DNA of 64,000 nt from Sternotherus odoratus (GCA_032164245.1 JAVMKO010000001.1:74273892-74337891); one strand, 5' to 3'. Counted from the first letter of the stretch, positions 12,699-24,963 are shown. Program-made: numbers and translations. The notes: generated by a model from the sequence alone, not told the origin.

Positions 12699-12984
12699 GG
12701 GCTTGTCTTCTCTAAAACAGGGAGGGATCGATCTTTTGGCGATCAATTTATCGCGTCTTGTCAAGACGTGATAAATCGATTGCCAGCGGCGCCCCCATAG
12801 ACTCCGGAACTCCAGCTTGCCAAAAGGCGCAAGCTGGAGTTGACGGGGGGAGCGCACCGCCGCCCGCTGCCGCCTTGAGGACGGCAGATAAGTCGGCTGT
12901 AGATACGCCAAATTCAGCTACATTATTAACGTAGCTGAATTTGCGTATCTTCAGCTGCTCTCCCTCCCTAGTGAAGACCAACCC
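12699..12984. mobile_element. PIF/Harbinger-type MITE, diverged relative of 6949-7259
   Basis: The 286-bp element shares long stretches with 6949-7259, including the GCGGCGCCCCCAT block, the ACTCCGGAACTCCAGCTTGC block and the paired hairpin arms. It ends in GTGAAGACCAACCC followed by TTA. The left flank is GTA rather than TTA, so that copy of the target duplication seems mutated. Hairpin arms at about 12742-12779 persist with mismatches. Confidence 0.82.
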
Positions 12985-13125
12985 TTAGTTCGAAATGGAA
13001 ATTCCCAAGGTAAGGAGTGAATCAAACAGAAGCTGAAGCTTTCTGGACTTTCTCCCAGAATTCTGATTTAGCTAAAGTAGATGATAGGACCCTGTTTCCT
13101 CCTGAGGGATGAGGACCCTGATGCT

Positions 13126-14862
13126 TGGTCTACACTTAAAAATTGTACCTACAGTTTTTAGCTATAATACATAACTATGTCAGTCAGTCAGTGTTCTGGT
13201 GCTGGGGGAGGGAGAAGCTACTGCTTTAAGGGTTATGGTGTTATGCTGACTTAACCCCCTAGTGTAGTGCAGCTATATCAATGGAAGAATGTTTCCTACA
13301 CCAGTGCAAAAAACTAGGGCTGTAGATTAAAAAAATTAATTGCGATGAATCAATCACAGTGCTGAAGGATAGAATACCAGTTGAAATTTATTAAATATTT
13401 TGGATGTTTTTCTTTTCAGTTACAACACAATACAAGGTGAACATATTTTTATTACAAATATTTGAACTGTAAAAATTATTATAGTATTTTTCAATTTAAC
13501 TCATATAGGTTCTGTATTGTGAAAGTTTACCATACAAATGTAGATTGTTACATAACTACACTCAGACAAAACAATGTAAAACTTTAGCGCTTAGAAGTGC
13601 ACTCAGTCCTCTGCCAATTGCCATTGGCCATCAGCCAATTGCCAAGAGAAACAAGTTTGTTTACATTTGTGGGAGATAATGCTGCCCACTTCTTATTTAC
13701 AATGTCACCTGAAAGTGAGAACAGGCATTTGCATGGCACTTTTGTAACAGGCATTGTAAGTTATTTGTCCCAGACATGCTAAACTTTGTGCTTTGGTCAC
13801 CATTCCAGAGGACATGCTTTCATGCTGATGCTTGTTTAAAAAATGTGTTAATTAAATTTGTGACTGAAATCCTTGGGGGAGAATTGTATGTCTCCTGCTC
13901 TGTTTCGTACTTGCATTCTGCCATGTATTTCGTGTTATAGCTGTCTTGGATGATGACCCAGCACATGTTGTTTATTTTTAAAAACACTTTTACTGGAATT
14001 TTGACAAAATGCAAAGAAGGTACCAATGTGAAATTTCTAAGAATAGCTACAGCACGTGACTCAAGGTTTAAGAGTCCAAAGTGCCTTCCAAAATATGAGG
14101 GACAAGGTGTGGAGCATGCTTTCGGAAGTCTTAAAAGAGCAACACCCTGATGCGGAAACTGCAGAACCTGAACCACCACCAAAAAAAAAAATCAACCTTC
14201 TGCTGGCATCTGATTCAGATGGTGAAAATGAACATGTGCTGGTTTGGATTGTTAGAACCTGCCATCAGTATGGACGCATGTTCTCTGGAATGGGGGTTGA
14301 AGCATGAAGGGACACATGAATCTTTGGCTCGTCTGGCACGTAAATATTTTTGCGATGCTGGCTACAACAGTGCCATCACTCAGCGAATAGGGAGGGGAAT
14401 AATGTGCCATGTTTGAGTGGACAAGAAGTAGGAGTGAACTTAGAGGTTCTAAAGTTTTACATTGTTTTATTTTTCAATGCAGTTTTTTGTACATAATTCT
14501 ACATTTGTAAGTTCAGTTTTCATGATGGAGACTGCACTACAGTACTTGGTATTAGATGAATTGAAATAGTTATTTTTTTACAGTTCATATATTTGTAATT
14601 AAAAATATACAGTGAGCACTGTACATTTTGTATTCTGTGTTGTAATTTAAATCAATATACTAAATGTAGAAAACACCCACAAATTTTTAAATAAATGCTA
14701 TTCTATTATTTAACAGTACGATTAATTAAAAAAAATTTAATTGGTTGACAGCCCTAGAAAAAAATCCTTCACTGTGTTGGTTGCTTCTACACTACAGAGT
14801 TATAGCAGTGTAGCTACATTGACCTAGCTATGCCTGTATAACCTCAATAGTGTAGACATTCC
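13126..14862. mobile_element. Old Harbinger-like MITE split by a hAT insertion
   Basis: The left part (13126-13306) begins GGTCTACACTTA. The right part (14765-14862) contains several TCTACACTACAGAG / AGTGTAGC motifs and ends ATAGTGTAGACATTCC. The two parts are separated exactly by the hAT element at 13315-14756. Assignment to PIF/Harbinger rests on the GTCTACACT termini shared with 58830-59095; no clean 3-bp duplication is visible. Confidence 0.55.
13315..14756. mobile_element. hAT element with long inverted arms and a transposase C-terminal relic
   Basis: It starts TAGGGCTGT and ends ACAGCCCTA, flanked by CAAAAAAC (13307-13314) and GAAAAAAA (14757-14764), a 6/8 target duplication. The outer ~300 bp of each end are imperfect inverted copies of each other: ATAGAATACC..ATTTATTAAATA at the left pairs with TATTTAAATAAATGCTATTCT at the right. 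On the + strand at about 14300-14370 a frame reads LARKYFCDAGYNSA, which fits the C-terminal dimerisation region of hAT transposases. The related minus-strand coding sequence is seen at 13660-13760. Frameshifts and stops make it inactive. Part of the coding middle is replaced by a block identical to 10493-10521. Confidence 0.8.
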
Positions 14863-16900
14863 TTGAGTTGCCGTGCTGTCAGTATCCATGTATGATGTGC
14901 CAAAAGACTAGAGGATGCTTGTGATAGAAAGTTAAAAGCTAATAGCCCTGCGGGGACTGAAGACATAAGGGCCTTTTCTCTATTACATTTGACTGTGAGA
15001 TTACATACACTTCTGCCTCTGGATCGCTGTTGGGGCTCTGAGGACTTCTGAAGAGCCCCCATGATACATTTTGAACTCTTATGATTTTGATTAAAAAAAC
15101 CAAGGAGACTAAATGCAAGTACTGTCTGCCTATAGAGGGCATCACAATGGCAATATCAGTTAATATCCTATTGAAATGAATAGAACCAACTGAAGCTCAA
15201 TTTAAAATCTCAGTATTTCAGTGATCCTTTTATCAGAAGCTTTTGTCAAAAAAATTAGTCATTGCTGTACTTTTCTGTCTCTTGGTTAGGGCATGAGGAG
15301 TAAGTTATATACAAATCTATACCATGTTCCTAGAGTTTTGCTCTCCATCTACAAATCAGTAATCAAAGTAGCCAATAGGTTCCACTTTCTCACCTCATTC
15401 CAACTCCCTGAGCAGCTAGAAAAGGGAATTTGGAGGAAGACACCAAACAAGTAGATAGACGAGGCACAGAACCATTGTTCTCTGCTTCACACTATCAATT
15501 TAACCTTACCAGGTAGGGAAGATGGAAGGATGACATCTCTACAGAGACAGAGTTAAGGTTACCTGGATGCCATGATTCTTAAAAGAAACTCACTTTCAAA
15601 AGTATAGAAATTCATAGGCAAGTCTAACCTTAATTCTGAACTTCCTGAGTTTTGAACCATGTGGCTTTTAATTCTCATATTGAAAGTTAATGTGCACTGA
15701 AACCACTGGTAAGGACTCTGCAGTCTTGGCTACACGGTGGCTAAGCGTTTTGTGTAGGAATAATATAAAGGCCAGTCAATACAGCTCTTCTAAGAATTGT
15801 GCCTCTCTAATATGAGAATTCTAACATATTAAGAAAAAAATTGATATTTCAAAGACTTTAATAGTCCTTCATAAGAGGAGTAACTGATGAGAGGTAATGA
15901 TCAGCCATTCATTTAAAATTCTCTTGGACAGAAAGCAGTAAGAATAAATGGCCTGTTCTTCGTGTAAAAATAGGTTAATAGTGGAGATCTTGTACTAAGA
16001 TTGTTATTGTATGTCACTGTTGAAGATTACTGCTATAGTGGTATGGTAATTAATTTTTATTACGATTTGTGAAGACTAGGGAACATGGCACTGGATCTTA
16101 AAGTCCAATACACACGATGTGACACATCTAATCCAATTTTTGTGGAGTATTATTCCATAAGATTATGCCAGGAATTATATGAAGCAGTTGGTAAGTAAGT
16201 GGCTGTATTTGGTATATTCAGATCATGTAGCTGAATGGATACTATTTTGTGTTTCAGTATCCTTTTATCTGTATAAGACTGTGTATTTACAGCCTATATT
16301 ATTGTAAATTCAATCTCCCATAATTACTTCAATTGTTACATAATGATAGCCTATAACTCAGAATAGCCCACACTGATTGTTCAGGAAGACTAATTTGCCA
16401 AATTAATATTCTATTAAGGTGTGTGTAATCTTGTGGGATTCATGGTTTTGTGTTAAGTAGTTTGATCTGCGTGTGACAAGACTACCAGTCTGTTAACCGC
16501 TATCATTTTCACTTTACACTTCAAGACTATGGCAAGTATAAATTATAAATGATCTGGAAAACAGTCACTCAGTTGTCTGGAGAGCAGTCTGAGTTGTGAA
16601 ATGAAATGGTACCAGCAGGTGGGGAGGACATTTACTGGAGGACTTGACCTAGTCAGTTAGCATCAGGAAATGTCCACTCTGGAAGTTATTACTGCTATTA
16701 ATAGACAGTCCTCAAATAAAGGACATATTGAATATTAAAGTGATAAGAACAGACATTACACTTATAAGCTAAAAATGTAAACGGGGAAATGGATGTACCA
16801 TAGAACCCACAATTATCTGATGCTTAATATGGACTTGACCATGCTGGTGGGGTCTCTTGATTAGACAGCTAGTTGACTTCACCAATTATCTTACTCTTAG
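14863..16900. other. Non-coding, no feature recognised
   Basis: No supportable exon or repeat terminus. Confidence 0.45.
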
Positions 16901-17606
16901 GGGAGTTCTATGCCAAAATTTTTTTAAAATTCAACAAATTTTATTTGTCAGAATAACACTATAATCATGCCAGTTTCAATTATTTTGGTAATTTATTCAA
17001 AATACTTCTCCGCAAGTATGTCTTTAACAATACAGACACGTACACAAATTCCCCCAGGAGTCGAGAGTTAAAGAAATCTTATGACAATCTAGTTCCTATT
17101 TCTCTGCTCCCTGCCCTCCCACAGCCCAGTCAGGGGGCCAGAAACTCACCTCCTCACCCCAGAGCCCAGACATGCCCTCCAAGCCCAGATGCCTCTCCTC
17201 CCCCCCCAGAGCCCAGCTGCTGGGCCTCCCTGGCCCAGACACTCCCTACCTGCAGGAGGCCAGGTGTACCTTGGCCCCCTCATCCCCCCGGCCCAGATAC
17301 TCATATCTTCTACCCTCCTGGAGCCTAGGGATCCAGAGGGAGAAACAGCGTGATGCTAGGCCTGGACTTACACAGAGTTTCCTGCATGCCACTGCCTCCT
17401 TCCTTCAGGGTGTGCTGAAAACTGCAGCTGCTGGGAATCCTTCCATTCCCCCCCACCCCATTTGTGAGCTGGGCTCTGCCAGGTTCAGTGGCTCCTAGTG
17501 GTGGTCAACATCTCTGCATTTCCCATTTCAGGGGGGGAGGGAGGAGAAATTCTGTGCACACAGTATTTCTGAAAAAGTCTGCTTTGCGCAGTGGTGCAGA
17601 ATTCCC
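16901..17606. mobile_element. Unclassified DNA element with 15-bp imperfect inverted ends
   Basis: The left end GGGAGTTCTATGCCA matches 12 of 15 bases of the complement of the right end (TGGTGCAGAATTCCC). The left third is AT-rich; the right half is CA/GC-rich with repeated CCCAGAGCCCAG motifs. The long open frame at 17172-17498 follows this biased composition and has no recognisable domain. I found no target duplication, so the superfamily is undecided. Confidence 0.55.
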
Positions 17607-19641
17607 ATGGGAGTACTATTTCTAGCTCAGTAGTGGTGCTAGAAGAGGCAACTGCTGGGAGGGAAGGGGCATGTGTCCGGAGGAGGGACCTGCGGGTGGC
17701 TCTATTGTGAAGAGTTTTAGGCATCCAGATAGAGACCGTCCCACCTTAACCTCATCCAGGCATTACTTATTTGAAATCACCAGTAGGACATTACCCTGCA
17801 TTGGTGTGTCATTCAGATAATTGAAGTTCTACTATAATTGCTTTTAATATGAATCTAGAGCTGTGTGTACTTCTATATTTAGTGCTGGGCTTCTAATAGC
17901 TAAAGACCAGTACAGTAGGACTCCATTCCAAATATTTTGTTTATAACATTCACTTTGTGGAACTTCACTAACATTATTTCTCTTTCATATCAATGTGCCA
18001 ATGAAGGTCTTTATAGTGTGTCTTCCTCCAAGTTTATTGATATGCATTTAAAAATTGCTCAAGAGCCTTTTATATATTAAGCTCTTTTGGATCTGAGTTT
18101 TTTTTTTAATTTAAATTCCTAACAATGTTTTTATTATCTGCCCTCATACCTCAAGGTCTCTTATAAGAAATATATTTTGAAATACTAGGTAAACAAATGG
18201 AAAGGGAGGTCATGGTTGGGCATTTGAGTTCTTGATTTGATTTAGAGTATAAAAGAGTAGCAGTGCCCCTGACATCTTGGCTCAGGAATTGTCCAAGAGG
18301 TAGCACTAAAAATGATTGAAATGACAGCGACGGAAACAATGTGTACATCAGAAAATTTACCAATTTGTTTACAATGGGTATCAGCGTCTGATATGGTTAA
18401 ATTGGTTCAGAGTGCTCTAACTGCAAGTGTGGGCAGTACCTAACTATGTTCATAACTGTTCCAGAAACTGTGAATGACCTTGGATTTGATCCTGTCCATG
18501 TTTGTAAGGGAATCATTCTTGGTGCTGATTCAACTGCACGTGACATTTTAGCAGTGGGCAGATTTCTTGGCATATGTAACGCTTCAGTGTTGCATGCTTG
18601 ATATTGACATGTTCAGTCCCGCATCACATAATCAGTTGATTCACGGGCACATGTGCAGGATCTCTGTATCGCTAGATCTGTGCTACCTTTTTTCCTTAGG
18701 TTTTGCACTGTTACCACCACCAGTATTCGCAACTGTGGAAATGCAGCACGTAACATTTAACCACTCATCTAGACCTGCTTTAAAGTAGAATTAGGCAAAG
18801 ATGCTAATGGCCGCTCCACATCTTCTACAGGATTTAGGTAGTATGCTAGCAGTCATTGTCCTAAGAACAGAATATAGCATCCGGGTATATCAAGCTACAT
18901 GAAGCTGACAGTATTCATATCTCAAGTAACTAAAAGAAAAATGTCTGTTATGTAATGCACCTTAATATATTGTTTTTGTTAATTGCACTATATGCAGAAA
19001 GTGCAGTATGCTATGATTGACTCAGTAGTGTGTAACAGAGGATACTTACAGTTCAGAGGAAGGTGGTTCTCTAACTTGGTGCTAAAAATTATGTATAGGG
19101 AGCAGATTGAGGGAAGTCTTATGGAATTGAAGGATCTCCAAGTTCATTCAGGGAAGACAATAGGACTCATCCTCTCCACAGGAACTAACATGGGAATCTG
19201 TGTACTGCATGTTTTTTGGTCCTAAAACAGCATTTCTTTTGTTATGCTATTTATCGGCTGCAACAGGACTGAGTGGTTTTATGTGACTTCTAAGACCACT
19301 GTGCCAGTCCTGTTCATTGCAGTATCATGAAAATTAAAATTCTTAACTTAAACCTCAAGCTATTACCGTATGTAAAAGCTGAATTTCACTTCAGCAATTT
19401 TTGTTACACGTTTTGTTACTACTTTCTGGTAACATTCATAATTGTCTTGCTACATTCCACATTGCAGGCTGTTTCAGTGATGAAGTGATTCCTTGTGCTT
19501 GGGTATCTGGAATAATCCCAACTGTAAGATTTGTTTTATGGGAACTGTTTCAACAGGATTCATAGAGTAAATAAGTCCCATTGTCAGATTATTTATTGGA
19601 GAAAATGATGGCTGCTCGTAGGTGGCTCCAAATGCCAACTA
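17607..19641. other. Non-coding, no feature recognised
   Basis: No supportable exon or repeat terminus. Confidence 0.45.
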
Positions 19642-19643
19642 TA

Positions 19644-19931
19644 CAGTAAACCCTCGATTTAACGGACCTTGATTTAACGGACTTCGGATGCAACGGACAA
19701 AATTTCTAAGCAAGTCTGATGCATCTGAAATCCATTTGTTGCGGGCTGACTGCCGGCTCCCTGCTGCCGCCCGGGTCACGGCAGCGGGCGGGCTGCGGAG
19801 CTGCTGCCCTGACCCTGTGGCGGTTGGGCTGCTGCTCCGACAGCTCTTTTTTTAAATTATTAAATAACGGACTTTTTCATTTAACGGACAACCCCTCGCC
19901 CGAATTAGTCCGTTAAATGGAAGTTTTATTG
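19644..19931. mobile_element. Tigger/pogo-like MITE
   Basis: The 288-bp element starts CAGTAAACCCTCGATTTAAC and ends in GTCCGTTAAATGG..TTTTATTG, whose complement begins CAATAAAACTTCCATTTAAC. TA dinucleotides flank both ends, as expected for Tc1/mariner-pogo elements. ATTTAACGGAC recurs inside both ends. The middle is GC-rich and non-coding. Confidence 0.85.
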
Positions 19932-19933
19932 TA

Positions 19934-21095
19934 TTTAAATTTTACAGTCCTACATCTCTACATAGGGTGAAGTGTTTCACTTCGTGAATTTCTATGTTGA
20001 CTTTCTGTGCAAAATATAGCTCTCCAGAACTGAATCCTGTCTAGAATGGAATATAGAAATATTGGCTACATTTAAAGTCTAGCGATAAACTAATGTACAA
20101 GATGACTTTATTACATGTTTTCATGCCTCCCCTTCACTGAAAAAAGGAAACCGGCTGAATGAAAACCCTAAAATGCAGAAGCCTTGGACACACACAAGTT
20201 GGGTTTCCTGCCTGCTGGACAAGTTGGGAATATGCTAAGTGGCATCTGACTCTGCAACATTGAGCTGCCATTCAGGGAGGAGAGTGGTAGAGGAATAAAG
20301 AACTGAACTGACTTGGGTGGGAAGAGGAGAATGAGCTAGCTCCTAGTCGACAGGGCCTACTTGGTGTAAGCCACACATGTAATGCCTTGGGAGAAGGAGA
20401 GAGGACCAGAAATGCACTGCTGAACATGCCTTGAGTCCGAGCCTTGGTTGGAATGTATTGGTACTTGTCTACCAGAGCTTTGGAGAGGAGCCTGGAGCTG
20501 GAGTGCGGAGCAGTAGAGATGCAAGTTTTTGTCTGGAGCTGGAGCGGAGCCAGAGCGCTGCTTCAAAGCCCTGTAATGTCTACGTTAGAAAAACTGTGCT
20601 CATGTAATTGGATTTTAAACCTCTAAATCATTGTAAACACCTAAAGAAGATGCACTTAAACAGTTTTAACCTTCCTTGTATCAATTTAGCTTGTATTGGT
20701 AAAGTACTGAATTAAGCTAAACCAATTTTAAGCAGAACTTAAATGTTTGTCTATAATTAGAGTTTGCACCACTGTCAGTTGATTCAAAATCAATTTAGTT
20801 ACACTGGTGCAGTATTTCTAGAGACGTACATAGCACTTTGATCAGAGGTCTTTGGGGAGGAGAGCAATTGCTCTGGGCTCTTTAGTAGTTCAAACACCAT
20901 CTTTTGACAGCCTTGCAGCAGATTTCCAGATGAAACTGTTGCCTGTGCAGTAACATAAACTTCAGTTTGATTATTTACTATTTCAGTGAAACATGATTTA
21001 ATATTTTTAATAGGGAGATGACCTTTCTATAACACTTAGTCTTGTAATTGCAAAATAGGGTGCTGCTGCCTACTACCAAAGCTCAATTTTCAAAT
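19934..21095. other. Non-coding; possible old DNA-transposon relic at 20744-20815
   Basis: At 20744-20815 the motifs GTTTGCACCACTGT and AATCAATTTAGTTACACTGG resemble a decayed GTCTACACT-type DNA transposon family, but no ends survive. At 20465-20560 there is a GGAGCTGGAG / GGAGCGGAGCC purine-rich repeat. Nothing else is recognised. Confidence 0.35.
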
Positions 21096-21097
21096 TA

Positions 21098-21713
21098 CCG
21101 TATTTTTCGGCATATAAGACGCCTTTTTAACCCCCAAAAATATTCGCAAAATTAGGGGGGGCATCTTATACGCCGAATATGTGAACTCACCGGGCAGCTG
21201 GAGCTGGGGCGGCTGCAGGTGGCCCGGCGGGCGGGGCGGGGCGGCGCTTCCCCCCCAGCCCACCCGCATGTGTTCGGGGCCGGCGGGGAACGGGAGCAGC
21301 TCGGGCCCCGGGGCCCCTGGGAGCGCCCGCCCGCGCGGCGGGGACGGGAGAGCGGCGCTCCCCCAGCAGCCCGCCCGCGCGGCGGGGACGGCGCTCCCCC
21401 AGCAGCCCGCCCGCGCGGCGGGGACGGCGCTCCCCCAGCAGCCCGCCCGCGCGGCGGGGACGGCGCTCCCCCAGCAGCCCGCCCGCGCGGCGGGGACGGC
21501 GCTCCCCCAGCAGCCCGCCCGCGCGGCGGGGACGGCGCTCCCCCAGCAGCCCGCCCGCGCGGCGGGGACGGGAGAGCGGCGTGCTTTTTGTGTGTGGTGG
21601 GGTTTTTTTGTTTTTTTTGGGGGGGGGGGTTCTTCCCCCCCCCCCCGGCTTTTTTACCTAAAAACTCGGGGGCGTCTTATACGCCGGAGCGTCCTATATG
21701 GCGAAAAATACGG
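21098..21713. mobile_element. TA-flanked MITE with GC-rich tandem-repeat core
   Basis: It starts CCGTATTTTTCGGCATATAA and ends GGCGAAAAATACGG, forming inverted repeats of about 25 bp. TA flanks both ends (21096-21097, 21714-21715). Subterminal copies of GGCGTCTTATACGCCG repeat the terminal motif internally. The class is mariner/pogo-like by ends and duplication. The core is dominated by a 36-bp tandem repeat, so the long open frames here (180 and 165 codons) are repeat artefacts rather than genes. Confidence 0.82.
21355..21570. repeat. 36-bp minisatellite, about six copies
   Basis: Six near-identical tandem 36-bp units built around CCCCCAGCAGCCCGCCCGCG then CGGCGGGGACGG, each rich in CpG. 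Since 36 is divisible by 3, every frame is kept open and gives a 12-residue peptide repeat. That explains the long spurious frames over this region. Confidence 0.95.
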
Positions 21714-22060
21714 TAGTCCTTAATGATTTTAAACACAAAAACAAAAAATATGTGCACAGTCTTGTTTGGGTTTTTATTGAAATATGTGGAACACCTCAAA
21801 ATACCCAGCTGGAGGTGGTTGTTTTTTTGTTGTTTTTTTAAATCCGCCGGACTTGACCAGGAACACTGAGGGTTCTGGGTCATAAGTGTAAAATGCACAT
21901 GTGGTAAGAAATGTATATGTAAAATTTACTTTCCAGAATTTATGGAAAGCTACATGTTCCTGAGCCTTATGTCAGAAAGATGAAATGTTGTGTATTGTAG
22001 AAAGCCTGAGAAGCTTTCTAATATAGGCAACCCTACTATACTTATTGTAGCAGTCCTAAA

Positions 22061-22352
22061 GGTATGTCTACATAGCCTGTGACAGTGAGCTCCCAGCCCA
22101 GGGTTCACAGACTCAGGCTAGCTGGGCTTGTGCTAGTGCTGTGAAAACATCTGTGTGGACAGCACTTTGAGGTTGTTGCTTGGGCTCTGAAGCCTAGGGA
22201 GGGAATAGGGTTTCAGACCCTGAGATGAAAACTCAAAGGAGTTTCTACACAGCTATTTTTTAGAGCCCTAGTGTAAGCCTGACTACCCTGAGTTTGTCAG
22301 CCTGGGTTTGTCCACTGGGTGGCTTGTTGCCATGGGCTTTGTAAACATACGA
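22061..22352. mobile_element. Harbinger-like MITE relic
   Basis: The left end GGTATGTCTACATAG is preceded by TAA. The right end TGTAAACATACG is an imperfect complement. The interior contains CAGACTCAGGCTAGCTGGGC and similar motifs of an old non-autonomous family. It is diverged and non-coding. Confidence 0.55.
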
Positions 22353-22480
22353 GTCCAAGTCATAGACTAGGACTGTGTGCTGGATGCTATACAAACAGAA
22401 CAAAATACTCCATGCCCCAAAGAGCTTACTGTCTATAAATATAAGACAAGGAACAGATGAATACAGACAGATTGGGGAGT

Positions 22481-23062
22481 ACATAAGAACGGCCATATTG
22501 GGTCAGACCAAAGGTCCATCTAGCCCAGCATCCTGTTTCCCAACAGTGGCCAACGCTGGGCACAGCAGAGGGAATGAAGAGAGCAAGCAACCATTAAGTG
22601 ATCCATCCCATTTCCAGCCTCTGGCAAACAAAAACTAGGGATGCCATCCCTGCCCATCCTGGCTAATAGCCATTGACTTATCCTCCATAAACTCATCTTG
22701 TTCTTTTTTGAGCCATGTTATAGTTCTGGCCTTCACAACATCCTCTGGCAAGGAGTTCCACAGGTTGACTGTGCATTGTGTGGAAAAAATACTTACTTTT
22801 GTTTGTTTTAAACCTGATGACTATTAATTTCATTTGGTGACCCTTATAGTTCTTGTGTTATGATAAGGAGTAAATAATACTTTATTTTTCTTCACACCAG
22901 TCATGAATTTATACACCTATCATATTCCCCATTAATTGTCTATTTTCCAAGCTGAAAAGTCCCAGTTTTATCCATTTTTTCTCATATGGAAGCCATTCCA
23001 TACCTCAAATTATATTTGTTGCCCCTTTCTGAAACTTTTCCAATTCCAATATATAAAGAAAG
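22481..23062 (-). mobile_element. CR1 LINE 3' region, antisense
   Basis: Read on the minus strand this matches the 3' half of the + strand CR1 at 55350-55925, ending at 22481 in the tail complement TAAGAACGGCCATATTGGGT. It covers the end of ORF2 and the 3' UTR and is 5'-truncated. Stops and indels interrupt the coding frame. Confidence 0.92.
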
Positions 23063-23775
23063 TGACACAGTTTTGGTTAGTATGATGGACAGTGGTCTTG
23101 GGTCATCAACTGCCTAATGATAGTCAAGAACTGTTTTTTTAGGTGAGGATTAGAGGACTGTTCATGTGAAATGCATAGATATAGCAAATATCACTGTCAA
23201 AGTTCCTATTGCTTAATTGCTTCACTAAGTAGAGTATGAAATCCATATATTTCCCCCTTTGCTTAACGCCATTTAGTCACTAAACGTGACTTCCATGTGA
23301 GAGATTTTTGAAATACTCCAATTTACAGGCAAAAAATGAACTTAATCTTTGATCAAATGATATTCCCATTCACAAAGTGAAACTTTATGGATGCAATTTC
23401 AGAATCTCTTAGGTAAATGTCACACATGTATACAGATTTCTGCAAGCACAATAAAATGCAGCTGATTCCACTGACTGTGTTGCAGCTGATCAAGAGTCAC
23501 TGTACATTAGGTTTGTGTAGGAAGAGAAACCTTGTACTTTACTTCCAAAATACACGTGGAAGCTGGGACACTTGGTATTGTGTGGAATAAGAACAACTTT
23601 AGGGAGTGTAAGGATTAAGGGGAAAGAACCTAATTCAAAACTGCTTGACCTGAATTCAGTTGGTCCAGCTTACTGATGTATTTGAAGCAATGGTAAACTA
23701 TATTGTAGCTATCCACTGTGTATGTTGGGTTGCTAGTCTGGCCAGACCACTGATCGTGGTAATAGCAAAAAGATA

Positions 23776-23974
23776 CAGATGCTCCCCAATTTAGCAAGCA
23801 TTCCATTCCAGAACACCTTGCATAACTTTTATTTTGTGTGAATTGGAAACGTATCTCCGACCATCACATGCAGAAAACCAAAAAAAAAAAAAGCCGCCTA
23901 TTTCTAGTTTACGGAATTTTTTCTGTAAACTCAGATTTGCATACATCAGGTTAATGTAACTTGGGGAGTGTCTG
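23776..23974. mobile_element. Tigger/pogo-like MITE
   Basis: The 199-bp element starts CAGATGCTCCCCAATTTA and ends in the complement of CAGACACTCCCCAAGTTAC, flanked by TA on both sides (23774-23775, 23975-23976). The middle has a 13-base A run. It encodes nothing. Confidence 0.82.
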
Positions 23975-24611
23975 TACTTGACTGTCAGCCATTTTAAACA
24001 TGTATACTCTAGAAATTGAGCTTAGGGGCTGATGATGCCTCAGGGATGGTCTTAAGGCAAACCAACTTGTGCATACATCATTTCATCATCTTAACTGCTG
24101 CTAGGGCTGAAGTTTGTTTCCCTCTTCAAGGAGGGGATCTCTTGTTAGAGGCATTGTATAGTCTAAAAAAGGGCTATGTTGGAACTCAGAGAAATGAAAG
24201 GCTATCTTGCCACTTATGTCTAAATCCTTACTAGGTATGGCACCCTTGAACAAGTACGCCTTTTGGAGTCTAAAGGCAAAGGTACTGAAAGCCCCCCAAT
24301 GTTCAGCAGCAGCTTCCAACATATGGATGCTAGATTCACCAGGCCACAGTGACCACCATTTACACAGAATCTGTGTTGCCATCATGGCTTAGTCACCAAA
24401 AAATTAGTCAATTACGGTAATGCAGAAACTGACAGTCTGCAGGACTACTTTAAACACATGTTAAGTACTCTATATCAGTGACTGCCTTTACAATTAAATA
24501 CTGTATTATCCACAGCAGATTATTGCACATGCATGTGTAATAAAGATGTTAGCCATTATGCCTTGCAGAATAAATTGTTCTTGGTGGAAATATTGGTGTA
24601 ATTTCCTACAG

Positions 24612-24741
24612 CAGTGGCTTTCATCCTGAGGTCCACAGACCCCTGGGGGTCCACGGACTATGTCTGACTTCCAAATGGGTCTGTACTTCCATTTGAAATT
24701 TTTTTAGGGGTCCTCAAATGAAAGCAGGTTGAAAACCACTG
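24612..24741. mobile_element. Short hAT MITE
   Basis: The 130-bp element starts CAGTGGCTTTCATCCTGAGG and ends GGTTGAAAACCACTG. The flanks TCCTACAG (24604-24611) and TCCTTGAG (24742-24749) match at 6 of 8 bases, consistent with an aged hAT target duplication. Confidence 0.82.
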
Positions 24742-24963
24742 TCCTTGAGCACTGCCATGATAGAATGTGGGTCTTCCACAGGGAAATCAATCCAGATGAG
24801 CCTGCACACACATGTAGCAAAATATATACTAGGGCTTAATAAAGATAAGCATGAGTGGCCCAAGTACAACGATCTAACTCTGTCAAACATTTATTGGCTT
24901 GGAAAAGGGACCAAACCCAAAAACATTTTAGTGGAATCAACCCAGTGATCGTTTAACAGCAGG

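Noticed and set aside
13820..14182. 120-codon minus-strand frame as a host gene
   Set aside because: It falls inside the hAT element 13315-14756 and represents transposase remnants.
17172..17498. 108-codon Pro/Ser-rich open frame
   Set aside because: It lies within a CA/GC-rich DNA element and shows only low-complexity composition.
21181..21723. 180-codon and 165-codon open frames on the + strand
   Set aside because: Both are produced by a 36-bp CpG tandem repeat inside a MITE; no codon bias, domain or splice context.
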